Source of the DNA: an uncultured Prevotella sp.
GTDB taxonomy: Bacteria; Bacteroidota; Bacteroidia; Bacteroidales; Bacteroidaceae
Length of the DNA stretch: 64,000 nucleotides
NCBI GenBank assembly: GCA_944319795.1
Contig: CALUFA010000008.1
Span: 1-64,000 of the forward strand
Direction: 5' to 3'
Shown piece by piece: positions 35,923-44,262 of this stretch (position 1 is the stretch's first letter; each line of letters opens with the position of its first letter). Made by a program: the position numbers and the translations under genes. Below the pieces are notes generated by a model. The model saw only the letters and a program-made list of their open reading frames with translations, did not search any database and was not told where the DNA came from.

Positions 35923-37695
35923 ATGTCAGATTTAAAGAACGTACAACCATTGGCAGACTTCAATTGGGACGAGTTTGAGAATGGAAGTAGTGTGAGCGTA
36001 AGCAAGGAAGAGCTGGCTAAGGCTTACGATGAGACTCTCAACAAGGTCAGCGAGCACCAAGTCGTTGACGGCACGGTGATTTCCATCGACAAGAAGGAAG
36101 TTGTCGTAAACATCGGTTACAAGAGCGACGGTATCATCCCCGCAGGCGAGTTCCGTTACAACCCGGATTTGAAGGTGGGCGACGTAGTTGAGGTTTATGT
36201 CGAGAACCAGGAAGACAAGAAAGGCCAACTCCTGCTTTCACACAAGAAAGCACGTCTCAGCAAGAGCTGGGAGCGTGTCAACGCAGCCCTCGACAACCAA
36301 GAGGTCATCCAGGGATACATCAAGTGCCGTACAAAGGGCGGTATGATCGTTGATGTATTCGGCATCGAGGCATTCCTTCCCGGAAGCCAGATCGACGTTC
36401 ACCCCATACGCGACTACGACGTATTCGTAGGCAAGACAATGGAGTTCAAGGTCGTTAAGATCAATCAGGAATTCCGCAACGTTGTCGTTTCCCACAAGGC
36501 TCTTATCGAAGCTGAGTTGGAAGCACAGAAGAAGGAAATCATCAGCAAGCTCGAGAAGGGACAGATACTTGAGGGTACCGTTAAGAACATCACTTCTTAC
36601 GGAGTATTCGTCGACCTCGGCGGTGTTGACGGACTCATCCACATCACCGACCTTTCTTGGGGCCGCGTAAGCGATCCTCACGAGGTTGTAGCTCTCGACC
36701 AGAAGATAAACGTAGTAATCCTCGACTTCGACGACGAGAAAAAGCGCATCGCCCTCGGCTTGAAGCAGCTTACTCCGCATCCTTGGGATGCTCTTGATCC
36801 CAACCTCAAGGTCGGCGACCACGTTAAGGGTAAAGTTGTCGTTATCGCTGACTACGGCGCATTCGTTGAGATTGCTCCGGGCGTAGAAGGACTCATCCAC
36901 GTTTCTGAAATGAGCTGGAGCCAGCATCTGCGCAGCGCGCAAGAGTTCATGCATGTAGGCGACGAGGTTGAGGCTGTCGTACTGACGCTCGACCGCGAGG
37001 AGCGCAAGATGTCTCTCGGCATCAAGCAGCTTAAGGAAGACCCGTGGGAGACCATCGAGGTTAAGTATCCCGTCGGCAGCAAGCACACTGCAAAGGTTCG
37101 TAACTTCACCAACTTCGGTATTTTCGTTGAACTTGAGGAGGGCGTTGACGGCCTCATCCACATCAGCGACCTTTCTTGGACTAAGAAGGTTAAGCATCCG
37201 TCAGAGTTCACTCAGGTAGGTGCGGAAATCGACGTTGTAGTGCTTGAGATAGACAAGGAGAACCGCCGTCTCAGCCTCGGCCACAAGCAGCTTGAGGAGA
37301 ATCCTTGGGACACTTACGAGACTATTTACACCCCGGGTTCTGTACATACCGGTAAGATAACCGAAATCATGGACAAGGGCGCAGTCATCTCTCTGAACGA
37401 GGGAGGCGAAGGCTTCGCTACTCCGAAACACCTTGTTAAGGAGGACGGCAGCCAGGCACAGCTTGGTGAGGAACTTTCGTTCAAGGTAATTGAGTTTGTT
37501 AAGGAGACCAAGAGAATCATCCTTTCACACAGCCGCACGTTCGAGGACGTTAAGGACGAGCCGAAGAAGGCTCCCCGCAAGAAGAGCAGTAAGAAGGAAG
37601 AGACGTTGGCAATCAACAACGTTGCTGCCGGAACAACTCTTGGCGATATTGACGCTTTGGCCGAGTTGAAGGCTAAAATGGAGAAGGGCGAATAA
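35923..37695 (+). CDS. rpsA: 30S ribosomal protein S1
   Basis: S1 holds mRNA on the small ribosomal subunit. The 590-residue protein carries serial S1 (OB-fold) domains. Clear repeats contain YGVFVDLGGVDGLIHITDLSW, YGAFVEIAPGVEGLIHVSEMSW and FGIFVELEEGVDGLIHISDLSW, with more diverged copies before and after, about six in all. The C-terminal tail is basic (KKAPRKKSSKKEE). It stands alone and is followed by a good terminator. Confidence 0.95.
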   Translation: MSDLKNVQPLADFNWDEFENGSSVSVSKEELAKAYDETLNKVSEHQVVDGTVISIDKKEVVVNIGYKSDGIIPAGEFRYNPDLKVGDVVEVYVENQEDKKGQLLLSHKKARLSKSWERVNAALDNQEVIQGYIKCRTKGGMIVDVFGIEAFLPGSQIDVHPIRDYDVFVGKTMEFKVVKINQEFRNVVVSHKALIEAELEAQKKEIISKLEKGQILEGTVKNITSYGVFVDLGGVDGLIHITDLSWGRVSDPHEVVALDQKINVVILDFDDEKKRIALGLKQLTPHPWDALDPNLKVGDHVKGKVVVIADYGAFVEIAPGVEGLIHVSEMSWSQHLRSAQEFMHVGDEVEAVVLTLDREERKMSLGIKQLKEDPWETIEVKYPVGSKHTAKVRNFTNFGIFVELEEGVDGLIHISDLSWTKKVKHPSEFTQVGAEIDVVVLEIDKENRRLSLGHKQLEENPWDTYETIYTPGSVHTGKITEIMDKGAVISLNEGGEGFATPKHLVKEDGSQAQLGEELSFKVIEFVKETKRIILSHSRTFEDVKDEPKKAPRKKSSKKEETLAINNVAAGTTLGDIDALAELKAKMEKGE

Positions 37696-37718
37696 TAAAT
37701 ATTCGTCATCATAAATAT

Positions 37719-37753
37719 GAAAGGCCGTTTCTTGTTATTAAGAGACGGCCTTT
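37719..37753 (+). terminator. rpsA terminator
   Basis: A GAAAGGCCGT / ACGGCCTTTC stem with a short extension is followed by TTGTTG. It lies between rpsA and the converging btuC. Confidence 0.7.
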
Positions 37754-37815
37754 CTTGTTGTAAAAACGTAGCCAATTGTACAATTGTGTGGCGATTGTTG
37801 CAAGGTTGCGTGCTG

Positions 37816-38832
37816 TTATCTTTTCCCACCTTTCATTATTACGTAAATAATTACCGGGGCACCCATGATTGGGGTTATGGCGTTGAGCGGAATTATGCCG
37901 TGCTCTCCGGGCAGCATGCTCGCCGCGTTACACAATAGGGCGATGAGCGCGCCGGCCGTTATTGTGGCTGGTAGCAGTTGGCGGTGGTCGTCTGTGCTGA
38001 TCAGCATGCGTGCTATGTGGGGTACGGCGAGTCCGATGAATGCAATCGGGCCGCAGAATGCCGTGGCCGACGCCGTAAGCAGTCCTGTAACGAAGAGAAG
38101 TTTGTTGCGTAGGGCAACGGTGTTCACGCCGAGATTTTCGGCGTATTGCTCTCCGAGCAGCAGCGTGTTGAGCGGTTTTACGAGCAGTAGCGCACAGGCG
38201 AGGCCGATGACGGTGACCGTCGTAAATATCGGAATCTGGTTCATGGGCACGCCGCCGAAATTGCCGAGCCCCCACACCATGTATGAATGTACGCCCTCCT
38301 CTGTGGCGAAAAAGTTAAGCAGGGAAATGGCCGACGATGCGATATAGCCTATCATTATGCCCGTGATTAGCAGCATTACGTTGTTTCTTACTTTTGATGC
38401 GAAGAGAAGCAGTATGCCCATGACTACCGATGCTCCGGCGAACGCCGCAACGAGCACGGCCATGAAGCCTGTAAAGGAAATGCCGCCGACGGTAAGTCCG
38501 CCGCCGAACGCCAGCATGACCAACGCCACGCCGAGGCTCGCGCCGCTGTTAATTCCGAATATAGACGGGCCTGCTAACGGGTTGCGGAACGCCGTTTGCA
38601 GCAGCAGTCCGCTGACGGCGAGCGAACTGCCGCATAGTATGGCTGTGACGGCTTGCGGCAGTCGGGTCTGCATCACGATGTATTCCCACGATGCTTGGCT
38701 TGCGCCGCGTCCGCAGAGTATATTGAAAACCTCAGCAGCAGGTATGTCGGCGGCGCCGACGAGCATGTTGGCGGCGAACAACGGCAGTATGGCGGCGGCC
38801 ATTATGCAGTTCAGTCTTGTTGCTTTCTTCAT
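37816..38832 (-). CDS. btuC: Vitamin B12 ABC transporter permease BtuC
   Basis: This is a 338-residue FecCD-family permease with about ten membrane helices. Motifs are SGLLLQTAFRNPLAGPSIFGINSGA, GLAVPHIARMLISTDDHRQLLPATI (the coupling loop to the ATPase) and a C-terminal APVIIYVIMKGGKR. B12 specificity is inferred from the riboswitch operon. Its start overlaps btuF by 4 bases. It is the last gene; the ATPase gene btuD, expected next, is absent, because rpsA converges from the other side. Confidence 0.88.
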   Translation of the reverse strand: MKKATRLNCIMAAAILPLFAANMLVGAADIPAAEVFNILCGRGASQASWEYIVMQTRLPQAVTAILCGSSLAVSGLLLQTAFRNPLAGPSIFGINSGASLGVALVMLAFGGGLTVGGISFTGFMAVLVAAFAGASVVMGILLLFASKVRNNVMLLITGIMIGYIASSAISLLNFFATEEGVHSYMVWGLGNFGGVPMNQIPIFTTVTVIGLACALLLVKPLNTLLLGEQYAENLGVNTVALRNKLLFVTGLLTASATAFCGPIAFIGLAVPHIARMLISTDDHRQLLPATITAGALIALLCNAASMLPGEHGIIPLNAITPIMGAPVIIYVIMKGGKR

Positions 38833-39995
38833 TTCAGCGGTATGAAATATTTAGGTGCGCCCAGTCGTAATTGTAATTCCGGGTGGGTTATTATTACGAA
38901 GTCGCGTAGCAGTAGGTCGGGGCTGAACGGCGTGTCTTCGTAAAACGTATTATAGTATGTGTTGCATCCGTAAACTTGCCTTTGCTTGAATGCCTTGAAG
39001 AGCGAGTATCCGTCGTGCTCGGAGGCGAGCGCCTGGTATGTGGCAGGCTGTTTGCTGTTATACCTGAACAGCCAAACGTCGGCTTCAGACGCTTTCTCCA
39101 TAACGGCTTCAAACGTCAGCGGCACGCTACCGCTGCTTTTGTCGGCGGCGAACGGGTATGCGGCGTTGGCGTCGGCAATGATTCCGCCTATCGTACTGTT
39201 GCCGCCTGGCACATACCATACTGCGCCGTTCACCTTGTCGATAATCACGGAGCTGCCTTTGCCTGCTTGTTTGGCGGTGGCTTTGAGCTGGTTGTAATTA
39301 TTTTCAATAACGGTAAAAAGGCTGTCGGCCTGTTTCTCCGCGCCAAACAGCATACCGTAAAACTTCATCCATTCCGCCCGGCCGAGCGCCGATGTCTCCA
39401 TATAGTCGGCCGTTTCAATTATGGGGCGGCCCCAGCCGTCGAGCCTACCGTAGCCTCCGCTGTTTTGGAACGGCGATATTAGCACTGCGTCGGCGTCGAT
39501 GTCTATTATTGTTTCAAGCGTCGGTGTTATGCCGCTGCCGCAGTCGGCTATCGCTCCCTGCTCATGCCGCCGGCGTATCCAAGGCAGATTGATGTACCTT
39601 AAGTCGCATACGCCACGTATGGATTCGCCCCGTCCTAAGCGCATAATCAGTCCGCAGTGGACCGACGTAGTAACTACGGCGCGTTTAAGCGGCACGTTTA
39701 CGACGGTTGCTTCGGGATATGCAGCCTGCAGTTCAGCCAAAGTTGTCTTGTCCGCTTGTCGGCCCGTCCGCTTGTCTGCTAATATATAAGTGTGCAGCGT
39801 TTGTCCTTCATGCCAAGGGTCGGCAAGCGATACTACGGTATATTTGCCGTAGACCGTCATTTTCAGCCGTTCGGCGTATTCCATCCGTATTGTGTCGCCT
39901 TGAGGCAGCGAAGCCGTGGCCTTGCCCCTTCCGCACGAGCAGAACAAGGCGAGAGCCACGGCCATAAGCAATGAAATAGAGATTGTTATTTTCAT
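38829..39995 (-). CDS. btuF: Vitamin B12 substrate-binding lipoprotein BtuF
   Basis: This 388-residue periplasmic binding protein of the PeriplBP_2 (cluster A-II) type has a lipobox ending LFCSC near residue 21. The two-lobe fold is visible in VVTTSVHCGLIMRLGRGESIRGVCD, DADAVLISPFQNSGG and the long linker helix near residues 215-245. It delivers cobalamin from the outer-membrane receptor to BtuC. It overlaps btuC by 4 bases and sits 6 bases after btuG. Confidence 0.85.
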   Translation of the reverse strand: MKITISISLLMAVALALFCSCGRGKATASLPQGDTIRMEYAERLKMTVYGKYTVVSLADPWHEGQTLHTYILADKRTGRQADKTTLAELQAAYPEATVVNVPLKRAVVTTSVHCGLIMRLGRGESIRGVCDLRYINLPWIRRRHEQGAIADCGSGITPTLETIIDIDADAVLISPFQNSGGYGRLDGWGRPIIETADYMETSALGRAEWMKFYGMLFGAEKQADSLFTVIENNYNQLKATAKQAGKGSSVIIDKVNGAVWYVPGGNSTIGGIIADANAAYPFAADKSSGSVPLTFEAVMEKASEADVWLFRYNSKQPATYQALASEHDGYSLFKAFKQRQVYGCNTYYNTFYEDTPFSPDLLLRDFVIITHPELQLRLGAPKYFIPLK

Positions 39996-40001
39996 TTAAA
40001 G

Positions 40002-41132
40002 TTAATTGGCATTGCTGATATTAACGGCGAAGGCCGTCGGGCCTACGCCCGTTTCGTATTTCCTTGCGAATATGCCTTCCAGTGTATACCGGTTTACGTA
40101 TCCGTTTTCGGCGTAGTCGGCATAGCCGGTGTCGCTGTTCTTGTTATACGATGCGATGTAAACGTCGCCGTTGGTCGGGTCAACAGTTATCGCGGCCGGG
40201 CTGAATACGTCTTCGCCCGTGATGAAGGTCTGTGTCGTGCCCGTCTTGATGTCATACTGGTTGTAAGTAACAGGCGTAGGCGTCGACGAATAAGGCGCGT
40301 TTACTGTGTAGATGAGTGCACGGTTGTTGTCGACGGCCATCATCGTTGCGTCGGTTACCTTTGTTACGGTATTGCCGTCATACTTATACACTCCTGCGCC
40401 GACTTGGTTCCATGAGGCGTCATAGCTGCCGTAGTCGAGGATGTAGAGTGCGCCGTCGACAACGGCCAGCGCCGTAGGGTTGTTTATGTTGTCGTCTTTT
40501 ATTTCCGTCGACGTCTTGCTTTTGAGGTCTATGCGTGATATAGACGGATTTTCACCTGCGCCGTAATCAGAGTTTGCCACGTAAAGCACGCCGTCGGCTA
40601 TGGCCATGCCCTCAGGGTAAGAGCCTGCCTGGTAAATGTCGGTTGCGGCAAAGTTTGTAGTGTCGATAGCGGCCACGTATCCGCCGAATGTCGATAGGTA
40701 AACGTGTCCTCCGTATGTCGCGAGCCGTCTCGGGCTTATACCCTTGTCTTTGCCCATAAGCTCGGTTGTGCTTATCTGCTTGATTGATTTCAGCGTAGTC
40801 TTGTCAACCACTTCGAGCGTATTCTCTCCTGTTACGGCAATGTACAGTTTTGAGCCGTACACGATAACGTCGTTCGGCGTGCTGCCGAGTACGCGGCCGT
40901 TGGCAGTGGCGAAAGCGTTGAGCGTAGCGTCTCCGTCCTTATTTATGTAGGTCAGGCTGCCCGGTATTTGGTTGCCGCTGTTACCTGAGTTTACGAGGAA
41001 TACTCCTTCTGTAAATTGTGTCTCGATACACGGCGGAACCGGGTTCTCGTTGTCATTGTCGTCGTCGCTGCACGATGTAAGCATCGGAATGCTGATTGCC
41101 GCTATGGCGGCCATTGTCAAAAATTTTTTCAT
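40002..41132 (-). CDS. btuG: BtuG-like surface beta-propeller lipoprotein
   Basis: This 376-residue lipoprotein has a lipobox MLTSC (Cys about 20) directly followed by SDDDNDNEN, an acidic string like the Bacteroidetes signal for export to the cell surface. The mature part is a YncE/DUF5074-like seven-bladed propeller with repeats such as VYGSKLYIAV, ATYGGHVYLST, IADGVLYVANS, VVDGALYILDYGS and VDPTNGDVYIAS. In Bacteroides thetaiotaomicron BtuG binds B12 very tightly and caps BtuB. Its position next to a riboswitch-controlled btuB supports the same role here. Confidence 0.82.
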   Translation of the reverse strand: MKKFLTMAAIAAISIPMLTSCSDDDNDNENPVPPCIETQFTEGVFLVNSGNSGNQIPGSLTYINKDGDATLNAFATANGRVLGSTPNDVIVYGSKLYIAVTGENTLEVVDKTTLKSIKQISTTELMGKDKGISPRRLATYGGHVYLSTFGGYVAAIDTTNFAATDIYQAGSYPEGMAIADGVLYVANSDYGAGENPSISRIDLKSKTSTEIKDDNINNPTALAVVDGALYILDYGSYDASWNQVGAGVYKYDGNTVTKVTDATMMAVDNNRALIYTVNAPYSSTPTPVTYNQYDIKTGTTQTFITGEDVFSPAAITVDPTNGDVYIASYNKNSDTGYADYAENGYVNRYTLEGIFARKYETGVGPTAFAVNISNAN

Positions 41133-41148
41133 TGTTGTTTTATTTAAT

Positions 41149-41236
41149 TTACGGTTATGCGGTTTTACGGTTATGCGGTTTTACGGTTATGGGGTTTTAC
41201 GGTTATGGGGTTGTGAGATTTTACGGTTATGCGGTT
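41149..41236. repeat. 16-bp tandem repeat between btuB and btuG
   Basis: Units TTACGGTTATGCGGTT run at 41149, 41165, 41181 and 41197 (the last two with GGGG), then an 8-base break, then a fifth unit at 41221. They lie in the 134-base spacer of the operon. A short CACCTTC repeat follows to the btuB stop. This is a variable-number-type locus. Confidence 0.85.
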
Positions 41237-41266
41237 GTTTTCTCACCTTCCCACCTTCTCACCTTC

Positions 41267-43264
41267 TCAAAACTTGTATTTCACGGATGCTTGCCAACTG
41301 CGGCCCGGCATGGGGTAGTGGGATACTATTTCGTATTGCTTGTCGAGCAGGTTCTTTATGTCTATCCTTATTTCCATTTCGCCTTTCCACAGTTTCCATG
41401 TGCGGTACGCCGTTGCGCCTACCTCGACGTAGCCGTCTATGCGTGTTCCGGCATAGTGCTCGTTGTTCGTGTACCGGTGGCTCATGCCGTAGCCGTGTAC
41501 GGATATGTTGGCTATCGGGTTTTCAAAACCTACGGCCATGCTGCCTTGGTGCTCCGGCGTGTAGGCTATTTGGTTGCCGTAGTAAGGCGACGATTCGTTG
41601 GTGCGGTTTCTTGAACTCAGCCAAGCATAGTTGGCCGTAGCCAGTATTGAGTATTTGTTGTTGAACTTATGCTCTAACGTAGCTTCGGCTTCGATGCCGT
41701 AGCCGATTACTTTGCCGACGTTGATGTTCGTCCATACGAACATGTTGTATGGCACGGCGACGATTTTGTCTTTCACCTTGTTGGCGTATCCGTCTACCGA
41801 CAGACTGAAATATGACGATTTTGCGTAACCGTGCCGCCACGTCGTGCCGATGTTTACCTGGTCGGTGATTTCAGGCTTCAGGTCGGCACTGCCGTAATGG
41901 TAGAAGTATGATTCGTTGAACGTTGGAGCGCGGAATATGTTCTTATATGACAGCCGTAGGTACCAGTCGGCTTCGTGCAACGGGCGGAACGACAGCGACA
42001 CCGACGGTGACAGCCGGCTCATGTCGCGCGAGCTTTCGCCCCGTTTCGCTCCGTTGAGGTAGGCCGAATGTAGCAGTCGCGCCGTTGCGGTCAGCTTGCG
42101 GTTCTTATAACGGGCCGTGGCTGATTGCAACACGCTGTGCCGGTAAGGCTTCGTGTCGGTGTCCAAGCTGCTGTTGAGGTTGTTGAATATGTAGTCGGCC
42201 GAATAATCGAACGCCCATGTCGCCGTAGGCGCGTATAGCAGGCAGGCCGAGGCGTAAGCCTCGCGTTGCCAGTAGCTTGCGTCCTTAATGCCGCCGTTGT
42301 ACGTCGCGTCTTTATATTCTGACGCAGCCCAGTTGAATTTAGCGTTCACCTTGAGCGAAAGGCCGTGCCTGCCCCATGTGCGGTATTGCATTTGCGCGAA
42401 GGCGTTGCGGTCGTGCAGCGTCTCTCCGCTTATGTCTGTGTAGTATCTCACTTGGCCCGGCAGCTGGCGGTCGTTGTCGTAGTAATATATCTTTCCGTCT
42501 ATCCGGCTGTTGCCGCTTGTGCGCCAGATGAAGCCGGCCTCGCCGTGCGCCGAGTTCATCATGCTGTTCGTGCGCCGTTCGCGCGTCGTCGTGTTAAGGT
42601 TGCGTAGCGTGAACGGATAGTCGTTTTCGGCGTAGACGTATTCTCCCGACGCCGAGAACGAAAACTTCTCGGAGAAATTTTGGCTGTAACGGACGAACGG
42701 ACTGGCGTAGCCGAACGAGCCTAACTTTACTTGCGCAGTGACGTGTGGCGCAAGGTCGCCGGTTGGCGGCGAAATGGTGTTTACCGACAACATTGCCGCA
42801 TACGACGCGCTGCGCGCGGGAATGAAAATGTCTTCGTTGTCGCCGACGACGAGCGATATGTCCGCGGCATTGTCGAGCGAATAGCGTGAAACGTCTATTT
42901 CGCCTGTCTGGCAGTCGCTCAACGCTATGCCGTCATAGCTTACGCCCGTGTGCCGCGCGCCGAAGCCGCGCACCGATACCGTCTTCATGCCTCCGGCTCC
43001 GCCGTAGTCGCGCAGCGTTATGCCCGGAATGCGGTGCAGTGCGTCGGCTATGTCGGTGACGCCGAGGCGCAACATTGTCTCGTTGTCGAGTATGCGCAGC
43101 GGCGCCGTGCCCGACAAGGTATTCCTTGACGCAGCCTCGGTTACTACGACGCCTTCGAGCGTGCGCCCTTCGGCTACGCTGTCGTTGCGCAGTTGTGCGT
43201 ATGCGGACACATCGGCGACGAACGCCATGACCACGGCCAATGGTAAATACTTAAAATTTATCAA
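41267..43264 (-). CDS. btuB: TonB-dependent vitamin B12 receptor BtuB
   Basis: This 665-residue outer-membrane barrel has a signal peptide (LPLAVVMAFVADVSAYAQ) and a TonB-box-like LEGVVVTEA. The plug domain (about 45-165) has DIADALHRIPGITLRDYGG and SVRGFGARHTGVSYDGIAL. A 22-strand barrel ends with the aromatic QASVKYKF. It is short compared with SusC proteins and lacks the N-terminal carboxypeptidase-like extension, which fits BtuB. The cobalamin riboswitch begins about 50 bases upstream of its ATG. Confidence 0.9.
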   Translation of the reverse strand: MINFKYLPLAVVMAFVADVSAYAQLRNDSVAEGRTLEGVVVTEAASRNTLSGTAPLRILDNETMLRLGVTDIADALHRIPGITLRDYGGAGGMKTVSVRGFGARHTGVSYDGIALSDCQTGEIDVSRYSLDNAADISLVVGDNEDIFIPARSASYAAMLSVNTISPPTGDLAPHVTAQVKLGSFGYASPFVRYSQNFSEKFSFSASGEYVYAENDYPFTLRNLNTTTRERRTNSMMNSAHGEAGFIWRTSGNSRIDGKIYYYDNDRQLPGQVRYYTDISGETLHDRNAFAQMQYRTWGRHGLSLKVNAKFNWAASEYKDATYNGGIKDASYWQREAYASACLLYAPTATWAFDYSADYIFNNLNSSLDTDTKPYRHSVLQSATARYKNRKLTATARLLHSAYLNGAKRGESSRDMSRLSPSVSLSFRPLHEADWYLRLSYKNIFRAPTFNESYFYHYGSADLKPEITDQVNIGTTWRHGYAKSSYFSLSVDGYANKVKDKIVAVPYNMFVWTNINVGKVIGYGIEAEATLEHKFNNKYSILATANYAWLSSRNRTNESSPYYGNQIAYTPEHQGSMAVGFENPIANISVHGYGMSHRYTNNEHYAGTRIDGYVEVGATAYRTWKLWKGEMEIRIDIKNLLDKQYEIVSHYPMPGRSWQASVKYKF

Positions 43265-43314
43265 AGCAGTAAACAGTAATACACCGCTCTCCTCGAAGCG
43301 ATGGATTAGACATC

Positions 43315-43480
43315 AGGCTGACGGCAGGTCTTCTGACTTCGCTGTCCCAAGACGGACGGCCTTCCCGGCGGAAAAATTGTGCCAGTGGCTCGCGTGTCCG
43401 TCTCAACAATGACAGCTCACAGCAGCGGGACTGTACGGGATTCTCACCCGTTTCCCTTTTAATCACGTTGTGTGTGAACC
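43315..43480 (-). promoter_or_regulatory. Cobalamin (B12) riboswitch
   Basis: Read on the minus strand, the conserved segments occur in order: AAAGGGAAACGGGTGAGAAT, CCCGTACAGTCCCGCTGCTG, GAGCCACTGG, GGGAAGGC, and the B12 box GAAGTCAGAAGACCTGCC. Spacing fits the AdoCbl class. It should shut off btuB-G-F-C when cobalamin is plentiful, probably by sequestering the btuB start region. Confidence 0.95.
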
Positions 43481-43491
43481 AATCAACGGCG

Positions 43492-43522
43492 CAAAGGTAA
43501 TGATAATTTGCAAAACCGCAAA
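43492..43522 (-). promoter_or_regulatory. btu operon promoter
   Basis: On the minus strand, TTTG (43519-43522), 19 bases, TACCTTTG (43492-43499), just upstream of the riboswitch. Confidence 0.75.
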
Positions 43523-43579
43523 ATATTATCGTGGAAAAAGATGAAATATTGCGGAAATGTTAAGGTTGCGTAAGCCTGT

Positions 43580-43640
43580 TGCGAAAGGTAGTCTTCCGTA
43601 TTCTAAAACGTGGCCTTTTATGCGGTAGAAGGCGGTAAAC
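43580..43640. repeat. Family C-like hairpin locus (copy C5)
   Basis: GCGAAAGGTAGTCTTCC and AAAACGTGGCCTTTTATGCG followed by AAGGCGGTAAACGGGA. The second half is nearly identical to 59415-59455. Confidence 0.5.
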
Positions 43641-43810
43641 GGGAGCGTAATAGGCTGCTTCTTAGAAAAAAGGAGGTATGCAGTTAGGTTGATTGTGTTA
43701 TTATTTATGCCGGTTGGGTATGAAAGGAAAAACAAACACTGGTTTCTTTTACGTTTTGGCTGACTCTTTTACTTTTACCGTATAAATTTTTATGATGCTT
43801 TTTAATGTCA

Positions 43811-44045
43811 ACGTGAGTTCGATATAAGGATTATTCCACAAAAAGTACCATTATTGTATTGGATTTAAGAAGTCTGTGGCATTCTGTCATTCCGGGCCGG
43901 GACCCGGAATCCAGTGTATGCAACTAAATTGTTGACGAAAGTGTTTTTCCTGGATTCCGGGTCCCGGCCCGGAATGACAGAATGCCACAGACTTCTTACG
44001 CTTTAGAATGATTTCATTTCCTAATTTCTTATACCGAACTCACGT
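43811..44045. mobile_element. Family A MITE-like element (copy A2), nested in family B
   Basis: This 235-bp copy is inverted relative to A1. Its ends are ACGTGAGTTCGATATAAG and TTATACCGAACTCACGT. The hairpin arms are perfect 48-mers at 43866-43913 and 43951-43998. The direct repeat TAATGTCA flanks it (43803-43810 and 44046-44053) and is itself part of the family B terminus TTAATGTCACAATG. So A2 inserted into the end of B2. Confidence 0.82.
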
Positions 44046-44234
44046 TAATGTCACAATGTCACATTGATGCGTAAGCCGTTGTGGATCACTGTGTTGAAGG
44101 GTGACATTACGACGGGTCCCACATTCACCACCGTCACCCGGGTGACGGTGGTGAATGTGGGACCCGTCGTAATGTCACGGTATAACCTGTTGGCCGTCAA
44201 GCGTTTATCCGGAGATGTGACATTGTGACGTTAA
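44045..44234. repeat. Family B palindromic element (copy B2) with a 78-bp perfect palindrome
   Basis: The unit starts TTAATGTCACAATGTCAC and ends GTGACATTGTGACGTTAA. Its core, 44101-44178, is a perfect palindrome: two 39-base arms starting GTGACATTACGACGGGTCCC that meet at CACCC/GGGTG with no spacer. It contains the family B CACCACCGTCAC motif. No reading frame is present. Confidence 0.85.
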
Positions 44235-44262
44235 TTTTACTTCTTTTATTGAATTGGAGTTC

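Noticed and set aside
36238..37197. A 319-codon open frame on the minus strand inside rpsA, and similar long antisense frames in pfp (53199-54257), the OmpP1 gene (58021-58887) and degP (29266-30174, plus strand).
   Set aside because: They mirror strongly coding genes in GC-biased frames. Their proteins have no family motifs and they have no promoter or start of their own.
41149..41236. Possible small CRISPR array.
   Set aside because: The 16-base units are head-to-tail without spacers, and no cas gene is near.
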